DNA of 42,715 nucleotides, from positions 1 through 42,715 of the IMG/VR virus record IMGVR_UViG_3300042923_000243; one strand, 5' to 3'. Source of the stretch: a virus. This document shows positions 37,150 to 42,715 of the stretch, piece after piece. Position 1 is the first letter of the stretch, and each line of letters begins with the position of its first letter. The notes under the pieces were generated by a model. It saw only the letters and a list, made by a program, of their open reading frames with translations, made no database searches and was not told the DNA's origin. The translations under genes and the position numbers were made by a program.

Positions 37150-37527
37150 CTATTCTTCTATTTTTTCAGCTGCTTCTTGTATCTTCTTCAGTATTCCTTC
37201 TTTTGAAGTTGCCTTTCCGATATCAATTCCGTTGTCTTCAGCAAACTTGATTAATTCTTCAACTGAATAAGTTTCTAAATCAATGGTCCCTGGGCTGGTA
37301 ACATCAGGATTTAAGTCACCTTCATTTACTTCTCCCGGAGCGCCTGGATTATCATCTGGATCACTATCATCTGGATCAGGAACTTTTAAATCCTCTTCCA
37401 CTTCATAACCGTGTTTCTTAAACCAGTCTATCAGGTATTCATCTGTGGCTTCACCTACACCCTGAACGAATGTAACACCTGCTGAAATACCAACATACTG
37501 TTTATTTGGACTATATATCTTTGCCAT
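37150..37527 (-). CDS. Capsid-region protein with acidic linker and HeH-like C-terminal domain
   Basis: The protein is 125 aa from the ATG at 37527. The N-terminal 50 residues form a small domain (MAKIYSPNKQYVGISAGVTF, DEYLIDWFKKHGYEVEED). An acidic, proline-rich linker follows (DPDDSDPDDNPGAPGEVNEG), then a 35-residue helical end (YSVEELIKFAEDNGIDIGKA, TSKEGILKKIQ) of the HeH/SAP type. Such proteins follow the major capsid gene in many Firmicute phages. Function is unknown; DNA or connector binding is suggested by the HeH fold. Confidence 0.8.
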   Translation of the reverse strand: MAKIYSPNKQYVGISAGVTFVQGVGEATDEYLIDWFKKHGYEVEEDLKVPDPDDSDPDDNPGAPGEVNEGDLNPDVTSPGTIDLETYSVEELIKFAEDNGIDIGKATSKEGILKKIQEAAEKIEE

Positions 37528-37553
37528 TACTCTCATCCTTTCATAAAGAAATT

Positions 37554-37580
37554 GAACCAGTCACATAAGTTGACTGGTTC
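37554..37580 (-). terminator. Hairpin after the major capsid gene
   Basis: GAACCAGTC and GACTGGTTC pair perfectly around 9 bases, followed by AATTTCTTTAT on the minus strand. The T tract is weak, so it probably reduces rather than stops transcription after the capsid gene, or protects its mRNA 3' end. Confidence 0.6.
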
Positions 37581-37585
37581 ATAGA

Positions 37586-38542
37586 TTATTGAACTTTAAT
37601 TTTTCTGAAAACACCAGCTGCTTTAGTAGCTTTCAACGCTACAGCTGCAACCATTTCAACTTCACCAGTCTTAACTGCCCCTGAAGTTTTGAAGTCAGGT
37701 AACCAGGATTGAACAGGTGCTACACCAGCCATAGAAACAGCATGGAAACCGTCAAGGCCTAATCTTGCAGCAAACAATGAAGTCTCACCTGAAACACCAT
37801 CTACAGTAACAACAGGATTGTTTGAGCCTGCTTTGGCTCCGAAGTCTACGAATGGAATATTTCCATAGTATTCAACCTGCTGCCCGAAGTTGTCTTTTGT
37901 TACCTGGTACATTCCTGCTCTTCTTGCAATTGCTCTTAACTTAGCAATCATCTTAGTGTTACCACCAAGGAAAGAAGGTGTTCCATCAAGCCCACCAAGG
38001 AACTCATCAAGCATGTCAAGGAAATACATGTAGTTTGATGTCACCAGTGCAGAAGTAGAAAGGTCTATTGCTGCCACTGTATTGTATTCAGTTGATGATC
38101 CTGTGAGTCCTTTTTCAAGACCGTCAAATGCATCCACGTCAATAGCTGAGTCTCCGTTGATAACTGTGTCGTTAAACAAAGCAGCAGCAGCTTTAATTTT
38201 CTGTTGCATTTGAAGTGTAACTTCGTCCGCAATACCACCCATGTTCGCGATAACACGGTCAACCTGGAAGCTTCCACCAAATACTTTAAGGTCAACAGTG
38301 TATCTTTGTTTTGTTACTTCCTGAGGAGCATATTCAGTATTTACAGCTCTGAAGTCTGCCGTTGGTTGTGTGATTAATCTTGTATAACCGTATGTGAGAG
38401 TTGCCCCTCCACCTGTAGGCGACACAACATCATCAAATGTCATGTTGTTAAATAAGAAGTTGCTTTTTGCGAATTCATCAATAATCATTGATTGTAAATC
38501 GTCTTGTACGTTAAGTTTAGCTTGCGCCAATGTTACTGCCAT
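37586..38542 (-). CDS. Major capsid protein
   Basis: The protein is 318 aa. It begins MAVTLAQAKLNVQDDLQSMI, IDEFAKSNFLFNNMTFDDVV and has QPTADFRAVNTEYAPQEVTK, KVFGGSFQVDRVIANMGGIA, FNDTVINGDSAIDVDAFDGL and AAVALKATKAAGVFRKIKV. These belong to the HK97-fold capsid type of PBSX/phiCD-like phages that lack a protease-processed delta domain. A separate scaffold gene lies 32 bases before it, and a strong hairpin follows. The good ribosome site agrees with high expression. Confidence 0.92.
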   Translation of the reverse strand: MAVTLAQAKLNVQDDLQSMIIDEFAKSNFLFNNMTFDDVVSPTGGGATLTYGYTRLITQPTADFRAVNTEYAPQEVTKQRYTVDLKVFGGSFQVDRVIANMGGIADEVTLQMQQKIKAAAALFNDTVINGDSAIDVDAFDGLEKGLTGSSTEYNTVAAIDLSTSALVTSNYMYFLDMLDEFLGGLDGTPSFLGGNTKMIAKLRAIARRAGMYQVTKDNFGQQVEYYGNIPFVDFGAKAGSNNPVVTVDGVSGETSLFAARLGLDGFHAVSMAGVAPVQSWLPDFKTSGAVKTGEVEMVAAVALKATKAAGVFRKIKVQ

Positions 38543-38574
38543 ATAAGTGTTCTCCCTTCACTCTTTTATATTTT

Positions 38575-39183
38575 TTATTCGTTGTTGCTGGATAATTTAA
38601 GTTTAATTGCTTCAGCAAGTGAAGAAGGTGCGCCTTCTGATCCAGCCCCAGCTCCACCCTTTCCTTCACCTGGATTAACACCTTTGAATTTTGGTATACC
38701 TGGTTTGGATTCGGTATCAAATAAGAACTTAGAATCTTCTGCTTCAGTCAGCTTCTTAATCTGATCATCAAGGCCTTTGATTGTTCCATCATCGTTGAAT
38801 TCAACTTTTTTTATATCAATATCAAGAAGCGCTCTTGCTGCTTTTGGATTCTTAGCTTTTGATGTTGCCAATGCTGCATTAATTGCATTTTCAGCTTTGA
38901 GCTGTTTTAATTCAGCAGCGTGAGTTTCATCTTTTGTTTTGTTCTCAGCCTGAAGAGTTGTGATTTGTATTTTTAAAGCTTCCACATCACCAGTTGATGT
39001 CTTCAAAGTTTCAAGTTGTTTATCTCTGTCTTTGACATCATCTTCAAGCTTTTTTTTCTCTGTGTTCACTTCATCAAATCTCGTCTTAGGAATAAATGTT
39101 TTTAATTCCTCTGTTGAAGCTTTTTCAACTTTTACTGCTGTAGCTTCATCAAGTCCTAGTGCTATTAATTCTTCTTTTCTCAT
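38575..39183 (-). CDS. Scaffold protein (gp20-like)
   Basis: The protein is 202 aa. The opening MRKEELIALGLDEATAVKVE, then a long coiled coil (TEKKKLEDDVKDRDKQLETL, KIQITTLQAENKTKDETHAA), the segment NAALATSKAKNPKAARALLD, LDIDIKKVEFNDDGTIKGLD and a Gly-rich end match the GP20/DUF4355 scaffold type. It directs capsid assembly and is then lost. It stands directly before the capsid gene. Its leader (39184-39338) is unusual. Confidence 0.9.
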   Translation of the reverse strand: MRKEELIALGLDEATAVKVEKASTEELKTFIPKTRFDEVNTEKKKLEDDVKDRDKQLETLKTSTGDVEALKIQITTLQAENKTKDETHAAELKQLKAENAINAALATSKAKNPKAARALLDIDIKKVEFNDDGTIKGLDDQIKKLTEAEDSKFLFDTESKPGIPKFKGVNPGEGKGGAGAGSEGAPSSLAEAIKLKLSSNNE

Positions 39184-39338
39184 TTTCTTTCATCCTTTCA
39201 AATACATTGTTTTTCGTGGTTCAGTCCACGTTATTTGTCTTATCAGTTAACGTCCGTAATACCAAAGTGACGAATTTTAGACATAAAAATAAGACCTTTA
39301 ACCCAAGTCTTCAGGGAGATAAGAGGACCACCACCTTT
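39184..39338 (-). other. Structured leader of the scaffold/capsid genes
   Basis: A terminator (39284-39311) is followed by a 13-codon frame starting ATG at about 39282 (MSKIRHFGITDVN, ended by tandem TGA-TAA), a CGTGG/CCACG hairpin, then the scaffold ribosome site. TGG-TATTAC is a possible extended -10. This noncoding piece is far longer than other gaps in the late operon. Confidence 0.45.
39284..39311 (-). terminator. Intrinsic terminator before the scaffold gene
   Basis: AAGACTT and AGGTCTT pair (one G-U) around a short loop, followed by TATTTTTAT on the minus strand. Confidence 0.6.
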
Positions 39339-39527
39339 CTAGCTTTCAATTATTTCAAATGATTTATCTACCGACAAATACACTGCGCATTCGGATCCGT
39401 TTTCATCGATATAATTAAAACAGTTATAATCGTAGTTCCTGGATAACGATGTTATTTTGTCATATTCCTTATCATCGTATTTAACTTTCACACCCTTGAT
39501 AATTTTAGGCTTATATGATTTGCCGAT
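39339..39527 (-). CDS. Small hypothetical protein with possible ATC start (62 aa)
   Basis: The open frame begins after TAGGAGG (39536-39542), which also holds the stop of the upstream gene. The codon 8 bases behind that site is ATC (39525-39527); the next plausible start is GTG at 39491, with only a weak AAGG. The product (IGKSYKPKIIKGVKVKYDDK, then YDKITSLSRNYDYNCFNYID, ending VDKSFEIIES) is a compact beta-rich domain. I do not recognise it. It lies in the head operon before the scaffold leader. Confidence 0.55.
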   Translation of the reverse strand: MGKSYKPKIIKGVKVKYDDKEYDKITSLSRNYDYNCFNYIDENGSECAVYLSVDKSFEIIES

Positions 39528-39539
39528 GTCTCTCGCCTC

Positions 39540-39890
39540 CTACAAACAATTTGTATCTTGAAAAGCTTTCAATATTTTAGGGAACTGAATAGCAATCCAG
39601 TCAACCATTTCCTCGCACTGCGACCAGCCTCTACTATATTGCATACTATTGACTGATAAACCGCTTTGATATAAAAAAGCATGAACTATTTCATGTCGTA
39701 AAACCTTTTTATTATATTCATCCAGATTGCCAGTCATATTATCTTCTTTTCGTTCATCTTCGGTATAATTTCTAACAACTATTGTGTTTGTGTGATTATC
39801 GCAATAACCGTCACAAGTTTTAAGATCATTATCATCTTTCAATAGTTTGAACTCTATTTTGTATTCTGTTCCTAAAACATTTATTATCAA
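39540..39890 (-). CDS. HExxH metallopeptidase-like protein in the head operon
   Basis: The protein is 116 aa from the TTG at 39890, behind TAGGAGG; the longer frame to 39965 would include a terminator and is rejected. DEYNKKVLRHEIVHAFLYQS gives the zinc motif HEIVH, and WSQCEEMVDWIAIQFPKIL provides a likely third acidic ligand. This is the short zincin-like type also seen in other phage late operons. A role in head maturation or wall degradation is possible; no target is known. It lies between two terminators, so its expression may be set apart from the capsid genes. Confidence 0.72.
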   Translation of the reverse strand: MIINVLGTEYKIEFKLLKDDNDLKTCDGYCDNHTNTIVVRNYTEDERKEDNMTGNLDEYNKKVLRHEIVHAFLYQSGLSVNSMQYSRGWSQCEEMVDWIAIQFPKILKAFQDTNCL

Positions 39891-39916
39891 TTTAGCGCCT
39901 CCTATATTATTGCAAT

Positions 39917-39941
39917 AAAAAACCCCGGATTGCTCCGGAGT
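39917..39941 (-). terminator. Intrinsic terminator in the head operon
   Basis: ACTCCGGA and TCCGGGGT (one G-U) pair around GCAA, followed by six T on the minus strand. It lies between the 113-aa gene and the metallopeptidase-like gene. Confidence 0.75.
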
Positions 39942-39998
39942 CAGACCTGCACTGTTACGCTTCAATGAGAGGCTTTGCAGGGACTATTCTTATTTAAA

Positions 39999-40340
39999 TT
40001 AAAACATTTGTTGCATTAATATATTATATAAAGTCTGATCTATTTTCAGTAGACTTCGCTTGCCATCCTTGAATTGCACTGAAACTCTGTAAACACCTTT
40101 TTCTTTAGCACTTAAAGCACCGCCTAAAGCACCTACTGGACCAAGTAAAGCTCCGCCAACCCCCCCTCTTATAATACCGCTTGAAGCTGATTTGCTATGT
40201 TCATCATTAACAAGTTCATAAGATTCGATTGTATCTTTATCTACCTTTACCTTTTTAAATCCGCTTTTTAAAAACATCCCCTTAAATCCAGCACCAACTT
40301 GCCATCCCGAGTAATCACCCGCTACAACAAAACTCATCAT
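39999..40340 (-). CDS. Glycine-zipper-containing hypothetical protein
   Basis: The protein is 113 aa from the ATG at 40340 behind GGGAGG. It has an N-terminal beta part (SFVVAGDYSGWQVGAGFKGM), a glycine zipper (SGIIRGGVGGALLGPVGALG, about residues 58-80) and a beta-rich end (KGVYRVSVQFKDGKRSLLKI). Proteins of this kind occur in Firmicute phages and chromosomes; function is unknown. The zipper could insert in a membrane. It lies between minor head gene and terminator 39917-39941. Confidence 0.7.
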   Translation of the reverse strand: MMSFVVAGDYSGWQVGAGFKGMFLKSGFKKVKVDKDTIESYELVNDEHSKSASSGIIRGGVGGALLGPVGALGGALSAKEKGVYRVSVQFKDGKRSLLKIDQTLYNILMQQMF

Positions 40341-40380
40341 AATATTACCTCCCTTTGGTAATATTATAGCCAATATTTAA

Positions 40381-41433
40381 CTATATTACAAATAATTCTT
40401 TCCATTCGTCATATTTCAACTTTCCGTCTACATAATATACTTTTCCGTCAACTCCTCTTGCAGCTCTTTCAGTATAGTTATCTTCAAAGTATGGAACAGT
40501 TGTTGTCCTGCACCAAACATGAAACGGCGGTGCTGTAACCCCTATCTCATAATCTTTGATATCGAATATGTCACCGTCTATGTCCTGGCATATTTCAGAA
40601 GTACGATTGTCCAGGGTTGCAACAACTTCAAACTTTTCTACATCAAGATCATTAAAACACTTTTGTTGAGCAGCAGAAGAAAAGAATGCTGATTCCGTCA
40701 TAACTAACCTTCCGGCTTTGTATGTTGCTTTTCTTTTGTCTTCAGCTCCGAGCAATTCTCTTACAGCTGCTATTATGTTTTTAGGACCTTCACCCCGGAT
40801 TATGCTTTGAGTCATTTCTCTGTGCAGTGTGCTTATTAGGTCCTGCTTATTCACCCAAATTCTATCGCTGAATGTTTTGTTATCCACTGTCCAGGGCTTG
40901 AATATGACGTTTGACAACTCTTCATTGCTGAACTGATGAAGATTCCATCCTAAATTAAAACCGTGCTGTATTTCATACGCAGTGTGATAATACGTGTCTT
41001 CATATGTATTTCTTAAATGCATATCAACGTCTTTAAGCTGCTTATCATGAAGCACTTCAATGTGATGTTGTACTTGTAATTTTAACACTTGCAGTCTTGA
41101 AATATGAAACTTAGCCGATGCATTTTCGAGCTCTTTCATCCATTGTTGATTCATGGCATTTTCTTTACCAAGTTTTATGTATTCTTGAACCGTCCAGTGA
41201 AACTCTTCAAGCTCATCAATATTGAGCATCTTTTTAGCTTCGGTAAATGATATTTCATTATTGACCGCAAATCGGCCATACCACTTATTTATTTCATCAT
41301 CAATCTTTCTCGATGTGATTTTAAACTCATGGATAATTTCATTATAAAGCTTTTTATCTTTTTTCTCTTGGGCTTTTTTAATCAATAAAAATCTATTCTG
41401 CCAGTACTTATTAGTCTTCTTGGCCACCTTCAT
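40381..41433 (-). CDS. Minor head protein (SPP1 gp7/Mu gpF-like)
   Basis: The protein is 350 aa. A long helical N-terminal part (KYWQNRFLLIKKAQEKKDKK) is followed by the conserved C-terminal head-morphogenesis domain: RLVMTESAFFSSAAQQKCFN, EKFEVVATLDNRTSEICQDI, DGDIFDIKDYEIGVTAPPFH and VWCRTTTVPYFED. Such proteins enter the head with the portal and affect DNA exit. The ATG at 41433 lies inside the end of the portal gene (23-base overlap), which fits the usual portal-gp7 coupling. Confidence 0.92.
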   Translation of the reverse strand: MKVAKKTNKYWQNRFLLIKKAQEKKDKKLYNEIIHEFKITSRKIDDEINKWYGRFAVNNEISFTEAKKMLNIDELEEFHWTVQEYIKLGKENAMNQQWMKELENASAKFHISRLQVLKLQVQHHIEVLHDKQLKDVDMHLRNTYEDTYYHTAYEIQHGFNLGWNLHQFSNEELSNVIFKPWTVDNKTFSDRIWVNKQDLISTLHREMTQSIIRGEGPKNIIAAVRELLGAEDKRKATYKAGRLVMTESAFFSSAAQQKCFNDLDVEKFEVVATLDNRTSEICQDIDGDIFDIKDYEIGVTAPPFHVWCRTTTVPYFEDNYTERAARGVDGKVYYVDGKLKYDEWKELFVI

Positions 41434-42715
41434 CACCACCTAAAGGATCTATCAAAGTTTGACCATAAAGCTTATCAATCTCATCTTGCTTTTCTTCTTT
41501 GATACGCTTCAACTCTTCATCATTGTCATTAACCCATGGATGCTGAGAAACAATAGTTTCATTTGAGATAACGCCGACTGAGTTTTTACAGTTTGTAATT
41601 GCTTCAGATTCATTGATTAAAACATCACGGTTAAATATAACTTCAACTTGTTCATTAGTGTAATCACCTTTACCAGAGTTGGTTAAGTGTACATTAATGA
41701 ACCATAACAGTTCTTCAAATGAAGCCTGCCATTCTGTTTCCATTCCATTTGCATCCAGGTCAATATCAGAGTACATTGATTGAATATTCATCTGGTTTGG
41801 ATTGTTGTTCATTCTCTCATCTTTAGCGTCATAACCTCTGGCATTCTCAATCAATGACTTCTTAAAGATGTCAAGAATTGCTTTGTAGTTGTCAGCATTA
41901 ACTTCAATAGTCAATGTCTCAACAGCTCCATCAGCACCGTCAACTGTTTTAACTTTGACAGCCCCAAACTGAGCAAGATTACGTCTGAACTCGCCCAAAT
42001 TAGTTCCATCGTAGTTCTTAAGTATCAATATTGTGTTCCTTGCGTCTTCCTGCATGTTGTTTTCGAAATCAGAAATAATACTGTTGATACCATCTTGCAG
42101 GCACTTAACACGCTTAATTAATGGAATTTCTTTGTTGTTATATTTGAAAGCTATAACCGGAACTCTCTCCCAGTTCAATCCTGATTCTTTACCTTCAGGA
42201 TCTTCAACCTTGAAATGAGTGGATGAAGGTTCTTCCACATCAGCAATTAACTTATTGTCCTTTAAGACATATCTTTCAATTCCTTCAGTGGTATATATTT
42301 CAACCTTTTCAATAGTAACTTCTCTTGCACCCTCGTAAGCTTCTACCGGATAGATACGAAGGAAGCAATCAAGCTCTGTATGCTCTGCATCCTTCCAGAA
42401 CGGTAGCCCCTCATTCGGATAGAATATTTTGAATGCTATATCGCCCTTATCGTTATAATATGGATACAAATAAGCAATACCACCATTGAATGAGCTTTCA
42501 CCCAAGTTCTTAATTGTTCTTTGGAACTTTTTATTAAATATAGCTTCCAGCTGCTTTGAATAGTCCTTATTGTCAGTCTTGAATGTTATAGGCTTACCTA
42601 GAAAATAGTTAGTCTTCTGGTCAACCATCTTGGCATACTGATTGTCCACTATCCTGTTGTTAGGAAGATTATAAACTTCAACGAGCGAACCATCTTCACC
42701 AATTATCTCTCTTTT
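41411..42715 (-). CDS. Portal protein, main part (start lies at 292 across the circle junction)
   Basis: This is the body and C terminus of the portal protein; the frame is open to the right edge. The last 127 bases repeat the left edge. The text NYFLGKPITFKTDNKDYSKQ, LGESSFNGGIAYLYPYYNDK and KRVKCLQDGINSIISDFENN with RNTILILKNYDGTNLGEFRR matches SPP1 gp6-type portals. An ATG at 42649 is internal and not the real start. The acidic tail (GGDEGGQED) is short. It is coupled to the minor head gene by overlap. Confidence 0.94.
   Translation of the reverse strand, partial: KREIIGEDGSLVEVYNLPNNRIVDNQYAKMVDQKTNYFLGKPITFKTDNKDYSKQLEAIFNKKFQRTIKNLGESSFNGGIAYLYPYYNDKGDIAFKIFYPNEGLPFWKDAEHTELDCFLRIYPVEAYEGAREVTIEKVEIYTTEGIERYVLKDNKLIADVEEPSSTHFKVEDPEGKESGLNWERVPVIAFKYNNKEIPLIKRVKCLQDGINSIISDFENNMQEDARNTILILKNYDGTNLGEFRRNLAQFGAVKVKTVDGADGAVETLTIEVNADNYKAILDIFKKSLIENARGYDAKDERMNNNPNQMNIQSMYSDIDLDANGMETEWQASFEELLWFINVHLTNSGKGDYTNEQVEVIFNRDVLINESEAITNCKNSVGVISNETIVSQHPWVNDNDEELKRIKEEKQDEIDKLYGQTLIDPLGGDEGGQED
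42589..42715. repeat. Terminal direct repeat, right copy
   Basis: Identical to 1-127, base for base. It should be removed when the genome is closed. Confidence 0.95.

Noticed and set aside
39891-39965. N-terminal extension of the zincin-like protein
   Set aside because: The extension codes through an intrinsic terminator hairpin; the TTG at 39890 has TAGGAGG in good position.
1-42715. CRISPR array, diversity-generating retroelement, insertion sequence or tRNA genes
   Set aside because: No regularly spaced repeats with unique spacers, no reverse transcriptase, no transposase and no tRNA cloverleaf was seen in reading both strands.

Overview
The window is a complete temperate bacteriophage genome from an AT-rich Firmicute, most likely a member of the Clostridia. 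The evidence is the AT-rich coding, strong GGAGG ribosome sites, frequent TTG and GTG starts, a PBSX/XkdK-type contractile tail, an LLH holin and an ImmR/ImmA-type immunity region. Bases 1-127 are repeated exactly at 42589-42715. The sequence is therefore a circular molecule of 42,588 bp cut inside the portal gene and left with an assembly overlap. Joining the ends restores one 489-codon portal gene.

Layout, in order of minus-strand transcription. (1) A genetic switch lies at 18217-19093. A Cro-like gene (minus) and a CI/ImmR-like gene (plus) diverge across 235 bp holding a consensus promoter and four or five inverted-repeat operators. (2) The plus-strand lysogeny arm (18758-21680) encodes the repressor, a zinc-ribbon ImmA-type metallopeptidase and a large serine recombinase. 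It meets a tyrosine recombinase (21762-22763, minus), and each recombinase has its own candidate attachment site. (3) The early minus-strand operon (about 18522 to 3543) encodes a BRO/ANT antirepressor, a Rad52-like annealing protein, a DUF1351 protein, an HNH protein, a NinB-like protein, a replisome organizer, an SNF2-type helicase, an amino-methyltransferase, dUTPase, SSB, a PAPS-reductase-like protein, a C5 cytosine methyltransferase, RusA and a sigma-like late regulator. (4) A cassette of small genes with its own promoters and terminators occupies 2243-3472. (5) The late operon starts with terS-terL-portal and crosses the circle junction. It continues through head genes (41433 down to 35440), the contractile tail (35443 to 26045) and the lysis block (25889 to 23945), ending at a strong terminator.

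How it works together: the CI-like repressor should hold the minus-strand promoter shut through an operator that fills the -35/-10 spacer. ImmA-type proteolysis or the antirepressor would release it. The early operon then replicates and recombines the DNA, the DUF1492/ArpU-type protein probably turns on late genes, and a SPP1-like terminase packages the head.

The most unusual features are these: an SSB-like acidic DIPF tail on the ImmA-type protease; two unrelated recombinases with separate candidate att sites; a textbook -1 frameshift signal in the tail chaperone gene; a structured integrase leader; a consensus promoter driving a GC-richer noncoding segment at 23695-23855; and two genes whose best ribosome site points to AUA or AUC starts. 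All functional statements rest on motif recognition and gene order; no database search was possible.
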